NCBI RefSeq assembly: GCF_049701115.1
Contig: NZ_JBNATX010000002.1
Span: 1 to 64,000, forward strand
From: Thermoanaerobacter sp049701115
Lineage (GTDB): Bacteria > Bacillota > Thermoanaerobacteria > Thermoanaerobacterales > Thermoanaerobacteraceae
Direction of reading: 5' to 3'
DNA: 64,000 nt
The notes under the pieces are model-generated. The model searched no databases. It was not told where the DNA came from and saw only the letters and a list, made by a program, of their open reading frames with translations. Shown here in pieces: positions 27,357 to 35,634 of the stretch (the first letter of the stretch is position 1; the number at the start of each line of letters is the position of its first letter). The translations under genes and the position numbers were made by a program.

Positions 27357-27773
27357 CTGGAAGGCATCGTGCGCTTTGGCGTTTCCATGGAGTCAAAGCT
27401 TTTAAAGCAGTTTGACGAACTGATTGAAAAGAAAAATTATAATAACAGGTCTGAAGCCATAAGAGACCTCATTAGAGACTTCATAGTAGAAAATCAGTGG
27501 GAAGCAGAGGATGTTGAGACAATAGGTACAATAACCTATGTGTTCAACCATGAGGTTAGAGAAATTAACGATAAACTCACAGATATGCAGCACAAACACT
27601 ATAAAAACATCATATCCACTATGCATGTGCATCTAGATGAGCACAACTGTATAGAAGTCATGATAGTAAAAGGCAAGGCAAAAGAAATTGTAAAGATCGC
27701 CGACGAAATAATAAGCACAAGAGGAGTAAAGCATGGAAAGCTTGTAATGACTACAACCGGTAAAAATTTGTGA
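27357..27773 (+). CDS. nikR: nickel-responsive regulator NikR
   Basis: A 138-residue ribbon-helix-helix repressor with a C-terminal ACT-like nickel-binding domain. The DNA-binding strand is IVRFGVSME; the nickel site residues are in QHKHYKN, STMHVHLDEHNCIE (two His and Cys). Family N-termini align with a start at CTG 27357, seven bases after AAAGGAGGG; the next candidate, GTG 27369, is 18 bases from that site and would cut into the ribbon. An apparent upstream start at 27309 lies inside the operator and is rejected. NikR with nickel should repress the nikMNQO uptake genes that follow 13 bases later. Confidence 0.93.
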   Translation: MEGIVRFGVSMESKLLKQFDELIEKKNYNNRSEAIRDLIRDFIVENQWEAEDVETIGTITYVFNHEVREINDKLTDMQHKHYKNIISTMHVHLDEHNCIEVMIVKGKAKEIVKIADEIISTRGVKHGKLVMTTTGKNL

Positions 27774-27786
27774 GAGGTGGTAATTT

Positions 27787-28479
27787 ATGCATATACCTGA
27801 CGGGTACTTGAGCCCTCAGACATGCGCTGTAATGGGGGCCGTCATGGTTCCTGTTCTCTATAAAGCCGTAAAAGAAGTAAATAAAGAACTTGATAAAAAG
27901 GACATACCGGCAATGGCAATAGGTTCAGCCTTCTCTTTTACAGTGATGATGTTTAACGTCCCAATACCTGGAGGTACAACGGCTCATGCCATTGGCTCTA
28001 CTCTTCTTGCGATAGTATTGGGACCCTGGGCTGCAGTCATCTCTGTGACGGTGGCTCTCATAATACAGGCTCTTCTCTTCGGTGACGGAGGAGTACTGGC
28101 TTTAGGAGCAAATACTTTCAATATGGCTTTTCTAGCCCCCTTCGTTGGATACGGAGTTTACAAGCTTATGATGCGCCTTAAATTAAACAAAGTTTTATCC
28201 TCCGCAATAGGAGCATATGCTGGAATAAATGCAGCAGCTTTTGCAACGGCAGTAGAGCTTGGCATACAGCCAATCCTTTTCCACACAGCTACAGGAAAAG
28301 CCCTTTATTTCCCTTATGGACTTAACATATCTATTCCTGCTATGATGTTTGCTCATCTCACTGTTGCAGGTTTCGTAGAAGCTATTGTCACAGCTTTAGT
28401 TATAAACTATCTGGAAAAAGTAGGAGAAGATAATATACTCTACCAGTACTCCTACAGGCTAAGGGGTGAAAAAAGATGA
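27787..28479 (+). CDS. nikM: nickel ECF transporter substrate-binding membrane component NikM (CbiM family)
   Basis: A 230-residue integral membrane S-component that binds the metal. The N-terminus MHIPDGYLSPQTC is the family signature; its free amino group and His2 are metal ligands in characterised NikM/CbiM, with further histidines at TTAHAIGS. About seven helices follow. The upstream NikR and the downstream PDGLE-type NikN rather than CbiN favour nickel over cobalt. ATG follows GAGAGGTGG. Confidence 0.92.
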   Translation: MHIPDGYLSPQTCAVMGAVMVPVLYKAVKEVNKELDKKDIPAMAIGSAFSFTVMMFNVPIPGGTTAHAIGSTLLAIVLGPWAAVISVTVALIIQALLFGDGGVLALGANTFNMAFLAPFVGYGVYKLMMRLKLNKVLSSAIGAYAGINAAAFATAVELGIQPILFHTATGKALYFPYGLNISIPAMMFAHLTVAGFVEAIVTALVINYLEKVGEDNILYQYSYRLRGEKR

Positions 28480-28793
28480 AAAAGCTTTATATCATAGCTT
28501 TAATGATTATTCTCCTTACTCCTTTAGGCCTTCTAGCTTCCGGTTCTGCGTGGGGTGAGTGGAGCCTCGATGAAGTCAAAGAAATGATAGGATATGTACC
28601 TGAAGGCATGAGTAAATTTGCAGAACTAGTGAAAGGCATACTGCCTGATTACAGTATTCCTGGCTTTGACGCCAATTTCTTTCAACAGGCGATAGGCTAT
28701 GTATTTTCAGCCATCATAGGCATTGCTGCGATACTCCTCATCTTTGCCATATTAGGAAAATTGATGGGAAGGGCTCAGAAGAAAAATGAATAA
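28476..28793 (+). CDS. nikN: PDGLE-domain nickel transporter component NikN
   Basis: A 105-residue protein with two membrane helices (residues ~3-22 and ~71-94) and an extracytoplasmic loop. Segments TPLGLLASGSAWGEW and GYVPEGM match the PDGLE domain, the small subunit that replaces CbiN in many nickel ECF systems. It overlaps nikM by 4 bases and nikQ by 8, so translation is coupled. It probably helps load metal onto NikM. Confidence 0.82.
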   Translation: MKKLYIIALMIILLTPLGLLASGSAWGEWSLDEVKEMIGYVPEGMSKFAELVKGILPDYSIPGFDANFFQQAIGYVFSAIIGIAAILLIFAILGKLMGRAQKKNE

Positions 28794-29601
28794 ATTTCTG
28801 GAGAAGACTATCTTGAGTATTCATGGAGCTTTCGAAGATTTCTTTTATTCTGATGAAATAGCATCAAAAACTGGCCTCATGCAGTCATTAGATCCAAGAA
28901 TAAAACTTTTATCTATTTTACTTCTCATTGTAATAGCTAACTTTGGAAAAAGCATTCTTTTTCTTTCAGTATTTGCTATTTATACGGTAGTTCTAGCTTT
29001 TCTTTCAAAAATACCTTTGAAAGCCTATATAAAAAGAGTTGCTGTTATCTCAATAATCTTTACAGGAATAATACTTCTACCTTCAACTTTCAACTTTTTT
29101 GAAAAAGGAAGTCCTCTAATTTACTTTGGCAAAAACTTGTACATCACAAAAGAAGGCGTTTTAGCTTCTCTTACACTCATGATGAGGTCATTTGTCTCTC
29201 TATCTTTTGTGTACATTTTGTCCCTGTCGACAAAGTGGACAGATATATTAAAGGCCTTCAGATCTTTTCATCTGCCGCAAGTTTTTACCACAACTCTTGA
29301 GATGGCCTTCAGGTATATCTTTTTGTTTTTAGAAGTCTCTTTAAATACATTTTTAGCACTTAAAAGCAGAAACGTAGGAAAAATAACAGGAAAAGATGGC
29401 AGGAAATTTGTCGCTTCTGTCATCGGGAATATTTTAATACGATCTAATGAACTTACAGAAGAAGTATACAAAGCGATGGTCTCAAGAGGTTATAGAGGAG
29501 AATACAAAACCTTCTCTCCTTTTAAAATTACCCCATGGGATTACATTTGGATTTTGTTTAATTTGATTTTTGTAATATCCCTATTTAATACCAAATTATA
29601 A
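28786..29601 (+). CDS. nikQ: ECF transporter transmembrane component NikQ (CbiQ family)
   Basis: A 271-residue T-component coupling the ATPase to NikM, with five to six helices. The diagnostic cytoplasmic coupling motifs are present: LALKSRNVG and MVSRGYRGEYKT (Ala/Ser-Arg-Gly type). The N-terminal LDPRIKLLSILLLI is also typical of CbiQ. It overlaps nikN by 8 bases. Confidence 0.93.
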   Translation: MNKFLEKTILSIHGAFEDFFYSDEIASKTGLMQSLDPRIKLLSILLLIVIANFGKSILFLSVFAIYTVVLAFLSKIPLKAYIKRVAVISIIFTGIILLPSTFNFFEKGSPLIYFGKNLYITKEGVLASLTLMMRSFVSLSFVYILSLSTKWTDILKAFRSFHLPQVFTTTLEMAFRYIFLFLEVSLNTFLALKSRNVGKITGKDGRKFVASVIGNILIRSNELTEEVYKAMVSRGYRGEYKTFSPFKITPWDYIWILFNLIFVISLFNTKL

Positions 29602-29627
29602 AGTCTTACAGGAGGAGATCTTGTAAA

Positions 29628-30356
29628 TTGGATACAGTTTTTGAACTAATAAACGTATCTTACTTTTACACAAGAACAATTCCTGCTTTAATAGACATAA
29701 GTTTTGACGTGAAACTTAAAGAAAAATTGTTTATATTAGGTGCAAATGGAAGTGGTAAATCCACTCTTTTAAAGCTAATGGATGGACTAATTTATCCTCA
29801 TGAAGGTCAAATACGATTTTTTGGAAAAGTGATTGGAGATAAAAGAACCTTTGACGAATATGAATTTAGAAGAAGAGTGGGGTTTGTCTTTCAAGATTCT
29901 GACATTCAGCTTTTTAACACAACTGTGTTTGATGAAATAGCTTTTGCACCCCTACAGATGGGAATGAAAAAAGAAGAAGTAGAAAAACTAGTAAATGAAA
30001 TTCTCATTTCCTTTGGAATTGAAAAACTAAAAGATAGCCCCCCTCACAGGTTAAGTGGTGGAGAGAAAAAAAAGGTAGCACTAGCTTCTATTATAGTGAT
30101 AAACCCTGACGTTTTGCTCTTAGACGAACCAACTAACGGCCTTGACCCTCGCTCAAAAAAGTGGCTTTTATCAAAATTAGAAGAATTAAACCGTGAGGGT
30201 ACCACTCTTGTCATCGCTACCCACGACCTTGATATGGCAAAAAAATTTTCAGACAGAATAATAATACTAAATGAAGAACATAAAATAGAAGCTATAGGAT
30301 ATCCTGAAGAAATTCTCAATAATGAAAAGCTCCTTCTTAAAGCCAATTTAATCTGA
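29628..30356 (+). CDS. nikO: ECF transporter ATPase NikO (CbiO family)
   Basis: A 242-residue ABC ATPase with Walker A GANGSGKST, Q-loop FQDSDIQLF (the ECF-type Q-helix), signature LSGGEKKKV, Walker B VLLLDEPTNGLDP and switch TTLVIATHD. The start is TTG 29628, ten bases after AGGAGGAG; no ATG is available. A single ATPase must form a homodimer here. It is the last gene before a strong terminator. Confidence 0.95.
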   Translation: MDTVFELINVSYFYTRTIPALIDISFDVKLKEKLFILGANGSGKSTLLKLMDGLIYPHEGQIRFFGKVIGDKRTFDEYEFRRRVGFVFQDSDIQLFNTTVFDEIAFAPLQMGMKKEEVEKLVNEILISFGIEKLKDSPPHRLSGGEKKKVALASIIVINPDVLLLDEPTNGLDPRSKKWLLSKLEELNREGTTLVIATHDLDMAKKFSDRIIILNEEHKIEAIGYPEEILNNEKLLLKANLI

Positions 30357-30365
30357 ATAAAAATA

Positions 30366-30391
30366 GAGTAGGCTCTTACGCCTACTCATTT
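30366..30391. terminator. bidirectional terminator between nikO and the feo operon
   Basis: GAGTAGGC (30366-30373) pairs with GCCTACTC (30380-30387), with ATTTTATT on the plus side and TATTTTTATT on the minus side. It serves two convergent operons. Confidence 0.88.
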
Positions 30392-30492
30392 TATTCTCTT
30401 CTTTTCCCTTCTTTTGCAAAAATAGCATCATTCATGTCCCTTTTAACTTGTATAAGCCATCTTTGGGATTCACTTTTGCTTTCCCTTATCAT
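30391..30492 (-). CDS. 33-residue unrecognised small protein coupled to feoB
   Basis: ATG at 30492-30490 overlaps the feoB stop in an ATGA arrangement, and the frame stays open for 33 codons to a TAA at 30391, just before the terminator. The product is highly charged (many Lys, Arg, Glu), starts MIRESKSES, has one Trp, no Cys and no membrane segment. It has no independent ribosome binding site, so it would depend on re-initiation after feoB. It does not resemble FeoC or the Cys-rich FeoB-associated peptide. It could be a chance frame, though position and exact overlap argue against that. Confidence 0.5.
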   Translation of the reverse strand: MIRESKSESQRWLIQVKRDMNDAIFAKEGKRRE

Positions 30493-32459
30493 ATAAAATT
30501 AAGAATTTGATTTACTATTCCACCTACTAAAATCGCAATAATTATATTCGCAAAAACTACCCACCACGTCTTCTTCCAGCCAATTGTCTTTTTTAAAGCG
30601 GCAATTGTCGCAATGCATGGAAAATACAGCATCGTCACAATCCCAAATACAATCATCTGCTTGGGAGTTAAAATCTGTGACACCTGCGTCGTACCGGCCA
30701 GTGTGAGAAGCATTATTAAAGTGAGTTCCTTTCTTAAAATCCCAAAAATCAATACTATGCCAACTATTGAAGGAAGTCCTAACCACTTAACCACTATGGG
30801 ATCCATCACATATGAAACATACTTGAATATTCCCGAATATTTTAATATCTCTAAAGCCAAACTTCCTGCTACAATTATTGGCAAAGCTACATACAAAAAG
30901 TCTTTTATTCTAAACCATATCTGCTTCAATGTGGGCTTTAAAGCAGGCATTCTGTAGCCAGGAAGTTCCATTATGAGGTCATAGGGTTTCCCAGGCGCTA
31001 TTTTATTCGCAAAATATGCTGCCACATATACTACAAGCACATCAAGAGCAAATACGGCTAAAGCATATTGGGGCCCCATAAAAACTCCTATTGTCCCTAA
31101 TATTATAACAATGCGAGCAGAACATGGAACAAGTGTTGACATAAAAGAAGCTATGAATATTTCCCTATCTGTCTCCAAAATTTTTGTCCCTAACACAGCT
31201 GGTACATTGCATCCAAATCCCATCAGTACAGGAATTAAAGCTTTCCCATGCAGCCCTACTTTATGCATTACTTCGTCCATTAAAAATGCAATCCTAGCAA
31301 GATATCCCGTATTCTCTAGTATAGACAAAAATACATAAAATGGAAATATATAAGGGAGCACAATAGTAACTGCAGAAATAAACCCCTCTGCTAATCCATT
31401 CCATATAAAGTCTTTGTACATCTCCGAAATATGGAGGTTATAAACCAAGGGCTTAAACTGGTCAAAAAAGTCCTCCAATATACCTGAAAAATATTCTCCG
31501 AATTTAAATATGCCGTAAAATGACAGGAATACAATTATCGCCATAGAAATGTAGCCCCATATCTTGTGAAGAGCCACATTGTCTATAAGGTCTGTCCAGG
31601 TAATTCTATGGTGAATCTCTGAAACAGTTTCACTTGCGATGTACGAGGCTATGTCATACCTGTCAGCAGTAACTAAAGTCCCAATTGGACTTTCAAATTT
31701 TGACTTCAAATCTCTAAGTATTTCTTCCATCTCTTTATAAGCTTGTTCCCCTGAAGGAGTGCTTTTAAGTTTTTCAATTATATCTTCATCTTCTTCCATT
31801 ATCTTCAAAGAAATCCACAAAGGATGAAAAGATTTTACAAGAGAAACATTATACTTCACCAGAATTTTATAAATCTTCATTACATACTCTTTTATTTCTG
31901 GTCTATACTTTAACACCTTTTCACTTTCTATATCATAAGCAAAAACATCTTCTTCTTTATAAGAATCAACTACTTCAAGCACCTTATCTATTAATTCTCG
32001 AAGCCCTTTCCCTTTTGTAGCAATAGTCTCTACAACAGGAATTCCTAAAAGCTTTTCCAGTTTCTTTACATCTATATCTATTCCTTTTTTTAAAGCGTAA
32101 TCTATCTGATTTAAAGCCATTACCATTGGCACATGTAGTTCCAAAAGCTGAAGAGTGAGAAATAAATTTCTCTCGAGGTTAGAAGCATCCACTACATTTA
32201 TAACTACATCCGGCTTTTCAAAGGCTATAAACTCGCGGGATATAATCTCTTCCTGAGAATAAGCCGAAAGAGAATAAATCCCTGGCAAGTCTATAATTTT
32301 TATGATTCTTCCCTTGTAACTTAATGTGCCCTCTGCTCTTTCTACAGTTTTTCCAGGCCAATTGCCTATTATCTGCGTCATACCCGTCAACTGATTGAAA
32401 ATGACGCTTTTCCCCACATTTGCATTACCAGCTAGTGCCACAACTATTTCTCTTTTCAT
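30489..32459 (-). CDS. feoB: ferrous iron transport protein B
   Basis: A 656-residue Fe(II) transporter. The N-terminal G domain has G1 GNANVGKS, G3 DLPG and G4 NQID. A GDI-like spacer follows at ~170-270, then a membrane part with two Gate motifs (LVPCSARIVII and the later FPCIATIAAL) carrying the conserved cysteines. The length is slightly short of the ~700 common in enterics but normal for Firmicutes. ATG 32459 follows AAAGGAG. It is cotranscribed with feoA, 21 bases upstream, and carries a coupled 33-codon ORF at its 3' end. Confidence 0.97.
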   Translation of the reverse strand: MKREIVVALAGNANVGKSVIFNQLTGMTQIIGNWPGKTVERAEGTLSYKGRIIKIIDLPGIYSLSAYSQEEIISREFIAFEKPDVVINVVDASNLERNLFLTLQLLELHVPMVMALNQIDYALKKGIDIDVKKLEKLLGIPVVETIATKGKGLRELIDKVLEVVDSYKEEDVFAYDIESEKVLKYRPEIKEYVMKIYKILVKYNVSLVKSFHPLWISLKIMEEDEDIIEKLKSTPSGEQAYKEMEEILRDLKSKFESPIGTLVTADRYDIASYIASETVSEIHHRITWTDLIDNVALHKIWGYISMAIIVFLSFYGIFKFGEYFSGILEDFFDQFKPLVYNLHISEMYKDFIWNGLAEGFISAVTIVLPYIFPFYVFLSILENTGYLARIAFLMDEVMHKVGLHGKALIPVLMGFGCNVPAVLGTKILETDREIFIASFMSTLVPCSARIVIILGTIGVFMGPQYALAVFALDVLVVYVAAYFANKIAPGKPYDLIMELPGYRMPALKPTLKQIWFRIKDFLYVALPIIVAGSLALEILKYSGIFKYVSYVMDPIVVKWLGLPSIVGIVLIFGILRKELTLIMLLTLAGTTQVSQILTPKQMIVFGIVTMLYFPCIATIAALKKTIGWKKTWWVVFANIIIAILVGGIVNQILNFI

Positions 32460-32480
32460 AGTACAACTTCTCCTTTTTAC

Positions 32481-32726
32481 TTATGCAGTTTTCACGAATA
32501 TCTTGGAAGCAAGGCCATAACCTATAACCAAATGGGAATTCCTAACCTCCAGTTCTACAGGCCCTCTTAAAGGCCCCCTCCTTACAAGTCTAACCCTAGT
32601 GCCCGGCACAAGCCCCATATCGCTCAACCTTTGAGCAGCCATTCGTCCCGCCTCTATAAACACAATCTCTCCCTCTTCATTTTCCCTTAATTCTAGAAGG
32701 TTTATAACTTCGTTTTCTACCATCAT
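32481..32726 (-). CDS. feoA: ferrous iron transport protein A
   Basis: An 81-residue SH3-like FeoA protein that regulates or stabilises FeoB. The motifs RLSDMGLVPGTRV and GPVELEVRNSHLVIGYGLASKIFV are typical. ATG 32726 is chosen because GGAGG abuts the earlier in-frame ATG at 32732 and leaves that codon no spacing. The gene lies directly behind a Fur box. Confidence 0.93.
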   Translation of the reverse strand: MMVENEVINLLELRENEEGEIVFIEAGRMAAQRLSDMGLVPGTRVRLVRRGPLRGPVELEVRNSHLVIGYGLASKIFVKTA

Positions 32727-32742
32727 ATGCATCCTCCAAAAG

Positions 32743-32757
32743 TGAAAATCATTATCA
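32743..32757 (-). promoter_or_regulatory. Fur box of feoAB
   Basis: The minus strand reads TGATAATGATTTTCA, 14 of 15 matches to the 7-1-7 Fur box TGATAATNATTATCA. It lies between the promoter and the feoA ribosome binding site, so iron-loaded Fur would block transcription just past the start point. Confidence 0.82.
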
Positions 32758-32770
32758 ATATTCCACTATA

Positions 32771-32799
32771 ATTGTAACACTTGTTTTGGAAGCAGTCAA
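32771..32799 (-). promoter_or_regulatory. feoAB promoter
   Basis: The minus strand reads TTGACT (32799-32794), 17 bases, TACAAT (32776-32771). The transcript would start ~7 bases on, directly before the Fur box. Confidence 0.78.
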
Positions 32800-32811
32800 C
32801 AGAAGTCTTTA

Positions 32812-34557
32812 TTAATAGGTTAAACCATATCCAATTGGATACAACCCCGGAATTTCTACAGGTAATTTCCCTGTAGGATTTACAGCACCAAATATTACAT
32901 CTGCCATGGCTTTAATACTACATGGATTCCAACCGTATTGAACTAAATAAACTTTCACCTGTGGATAATACATGATATCATAGGGATTTCTTACTGCTAT
33001 TCCAATTACCTTATCTCCTCCATAATTTACTATCTTCTCAGCTAGACTGTTTGGAGACATAATGTTATTTGTCATAAGGATAACTATGTCAGAGCCATCT
33101 ATTGCTTTTTTTACATTTGAAGTTAAATCTCCAGCACTCCTTAAAGCATTATTCTCAATCACTAAAGATTCATTATTTTCCGGGTGATATTTTTTTAGCT
33201 CATTTACAAAACCATTGACAAGCTCATTAGTACCTCCAATTATCAAGATTTTCTTGTTTAATGTCTCTTTGCCTAAAGGTAATAAATTAGCACTATTTTT
33301 TAATAAAGTTATAGACCTCTCAGCCACCTCTTTTTCTACTAACAAGTTTTTTTCATTTCCAACTACAGCTCTTGCTTGCTGAATCATATTTCCCAAGTCT
33401 ATATTTTTCCTTTCCATTAATCCTAACTTATATTTAAGTTTCAGAATTCTCCTTACCGAATCGTCAATCCTCTTCTCTGATATTATGCCCTTTTTCGTCT
33501 CTAAGACTAATTCATTGAAAGCACCATTTAAATCTATAGGCATGAGAATTATATCCGCTCCAGCTTTGACAGCTCTAACTACAGCATCTACTGGGCCAAA
33601 ATTATCAGAAATTGCCTTCATATTCATTGCATCTGTTATAATCACGCCTTCATAACCCCATTCCTTTCTTACAAGATCAGTTAAAATCTTGTGAGAAAGA
33701 GTGGCAGGAATAGTGATTTCTCTTTGAACACCCTCTGAAGTTTTTACTATAACTTTAGTATCATCTAATGCCGGAAAGCTTAAATGGGCTGTCATTAAAG
33801 CATCTGCTCCTGCCTGGATCGCTTCTTTAAAGGGTTTTAACTCTATTTTTTCTAAAGTTTCTCTATTTTTATTGACAGTTCCCAATCCTAAATGAGAATC
33901 TACGGCAACATCTCCGTGCCCTGGAAAATGCTTTACACAGGACGCAATTTTATTCTCCTGAAGCCCTTTCATAAAAGCAATACCCAGTTTAGCCACCACC
34001 TCTGGATTACCACCAAACGACCTTATACCTATAACGGGATTATATGGATTTATGTTAACATCCATAACAGGTGCTAAATCCCAATTAATCCCCACAGCCT
34101 TTAATTCACTTCCAATAACTTTCCCAACCTTATAAGCTAAATCTTCAGAAAAGGTAGCACCTAAAGCCATATTGCCTGGAAATTTTGTCCCTTGTGAAAG
34201 GCGATAAACTAACCCACCTTCTTGATCAGTACTTATAAATAACGGAATTTTGGGTGACAAACTCTGTATGTCACTTGATAATTTTACAATTTGCTCAATA
34301 CTTTTTATATTATCAGAAAATAGTATTACACCACCTAAATGGTAATCCTTAATCATTCTCTCTAGCCCTGGCGTCATATTTGTCCCAACTATTTCAGGCA
34401 TAAGCATTTGGCCTATTTTTTCTTCTATAGTCATATTTTTTATTAATTCGTCTATTGGATCTTTTTCCGGAAGATTCCCTTTGTCTGTAGCATGTAAATA
34501 TAAAAAAAGAACTAATAAAACTACCAACCCTAAAGAAATAATCAATTTTTTACTCAT
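32812..34557 (-). CDS. nagZ: membrane-anchored beta-N-acetylhexosaminidase (GH3, NagZ-like)
   Basis: A 581-residue GH3 enzyme. Residues ~4-22 form a signal anchor without a lipobox, so this copy probably faces outward. The catalytic domain shows DQEGGLVYRL, KHFPGHGDVAVDSH (the His-Asp acid/base dyad of NagZ) and the nucleophile in ITDAMNMKAI. A C-terminal domain of ~180 residues follows. ATG 34557 after GGAGGAG is preferred to an ATG ten codons upstream that overlaps the previous gene. It removes GlcNAc from muropeptides. A cytosolic paralogue lies at 52601. It ends the nagA-amiE-GH18-nagZ operon. Confidence 0.92.
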   Translation of the reverse strand: MSKKLIISLGLVVLLVLFLYLHATDKGNLPEKDPIDELIKNMTIEEKIGQMLMPEIVGTNMTPGLERMIKDYHLGGVILFSDNIKSIEQIVKLSSDIQSLSPKIPLFISTDQEGGLVYRLSQGTKFPGNMALGATFSEDLAYKVGKVIGSELKAVGINWDLAPVMDVNINPYNPVIGIRSFGGNPEVVAKLGIAFMKGLQENKIASCVKHFPGHGDVAVDSHLGLGTVNKNRETLEKIELKPFKEAIQAGADALMTAHLSFPALDDTKVIVKTSEGVQREITIPATLSHKILTDLVRKEWGYEGVIITDAMNMKAISDNFGPVDAVVRAVKAGADIILMPIDLNGAFNELVLETKKGIISEKRIDDSVRRILKLKYKLGLMERKNIDLGNMIQQARAVVGNEKNLLVEKEVAERSITLLKNSANLLPLGKETLNKKILIIGGTNELVNGFVNELKKYHPENNESLVIENNALRSAGDLTSNVKKAIDGSDIVILMTNNIMSPNSLAEKIVNYGGDKVIGIAVRNPYDIMYYPQVKVYLVQYGWNPCSIKAMADVIFGAVNPTGKLPVEIPGLYPIGYGLTY

Positions 34558-34571
34558 ACTACTCCTCCTGC

Positions 34572-35633
34572 TCACATAATATCCCATATTCTTTCATATT
34601 CATATCCCAACCGCCAAAAAGCTACTCCTAATAATTGGTATTCCTCAATTAGGGAAATTTTTCTTCTAAGACTTTCAAAATCATCATAATAAACAATTAC
34701 AATTCTTCCATCCTCTAACTTCCAAATACCCCAAGGAGAGCTATCCTCAGGATTAACTCCAGATTTTATAAAATATTTGGACTTTTCTTTTATCTCTTTA
34801 TAACCATAAGCTTTGCCTGATTCAAAACCGGCTTCAAAAGCTGTCTTCATAGGTTCTCTGCTCATAGGTTTTCTTGGTTCCCAATCTTCTACTTTCATTT
34901 TATCTATTGAAGTCCAGCCTCTCCCATAAAAAGGTAGCCCTAAGACTACTTTATTCCTATTTACAATTTTTAAAGTATAATCAAGAACATCTCTAATCCA
35001 CCATAACGGTCCAACTGGTCCCGGTTCTGACCCCATTGCGTGATAGTCATAACCCATTAATATAAATTGGTCCACCAATTTCCCTAAGCCTTCATAATCA
35101 TATGAATCTGCCCATGACAGCATTTTCTTAATTTCCTCAAAATTTCCTGACATATTTTCTTTTAAATCATCAATAGATTTTGGAGGAGCTGTTTGGCATA
35201 CCACATCCACTGAAACTTCTTTCCCTAAACGATGTAATTCTTCTGAAACTTTTCCTACAAACTCTGTATATTCATACCTCCACAATCCAAAAACTCCTTC
35301 AAAATCTAGATTTATCCCATCCACCTGATACTTCTCTGCAAATTTTACTAGTTGCTCTGCTGCCTTGTCTTGCATTTTTTTATTTCCAAGAATGGAACCA
35401 GCAACCCCTTCATCGAACCTTTCATTTACCACCAAAGGCACAACTTTTACTTTCTTCTCTTTCGCTATTTCTAAAAAACGGCGTATTTCCTCTTCTGTTA
35501 CTGTTAAATGTAAGTCCGCATTAGAATCAAATCTAAGCCAAGTAGGACTTACATGAGTTAACTTCTGTCCATATTCGACAAAAGAATTTATACTCTCTTT
35601 AACTTCTGGGACTACCCATCCCAATTTAAACAT
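34572..35633 (-). CDS. GH18 family glycoside hydrolase, apparently cytosolic
   Basis: A 353-residue TIM-barrel glycosidase related to spore-lytic YaaH/SleL and chitinase-like GH18 enzymes. The catalytic motif DGxxxDxE is complete as D105-G-I-N-L-D110-F-E112. There is no signal peptide, LysM or other wall-binding domain, unlike most spore-cortex relatives, so it should act on imported fragments or in the forespore. ATG 35633 follows AAGGGGG. It sits 1 base after an AmiE-like gene and 14 before nagZ, so a role as N-acetylglucosaminidase on wall oligosaccharides is likely but unproven. Confidence 0.85.
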   Translation of the reverse strand: MFKLGWVVPEVKESINSFVEYGQKLTHVSPTWLRFDSNADLHLTVTEEEIRRFLEIAKEKKVKVVPLVVNERFDEGVAGSILGNKKMQDKAAEQLVKFAEKYQVDGINLDFEGVFGLWRYEYTEFVGKVSEELHRLGKEVSVDVVCQTAPPKSIDDLKENMSGNFEEIKKMLSWADSYDYEGLGKLVDQFILMGYDYHAMGSEPGPVGPLWWIRDVLDYTLKIVNRNKVVLGLPFYGRGWTSIDKMKVEDWEPRKPMSREPMKTAFEAGFESGKAYGYKEIKEKSKYFIKSGVNPEDSSPWGIWKLEDGRIVIVYYDDFESLRRKISLIEEYQLLGVAFWRLGYEYERIWDIM

Positions 35634-35634
35634 A

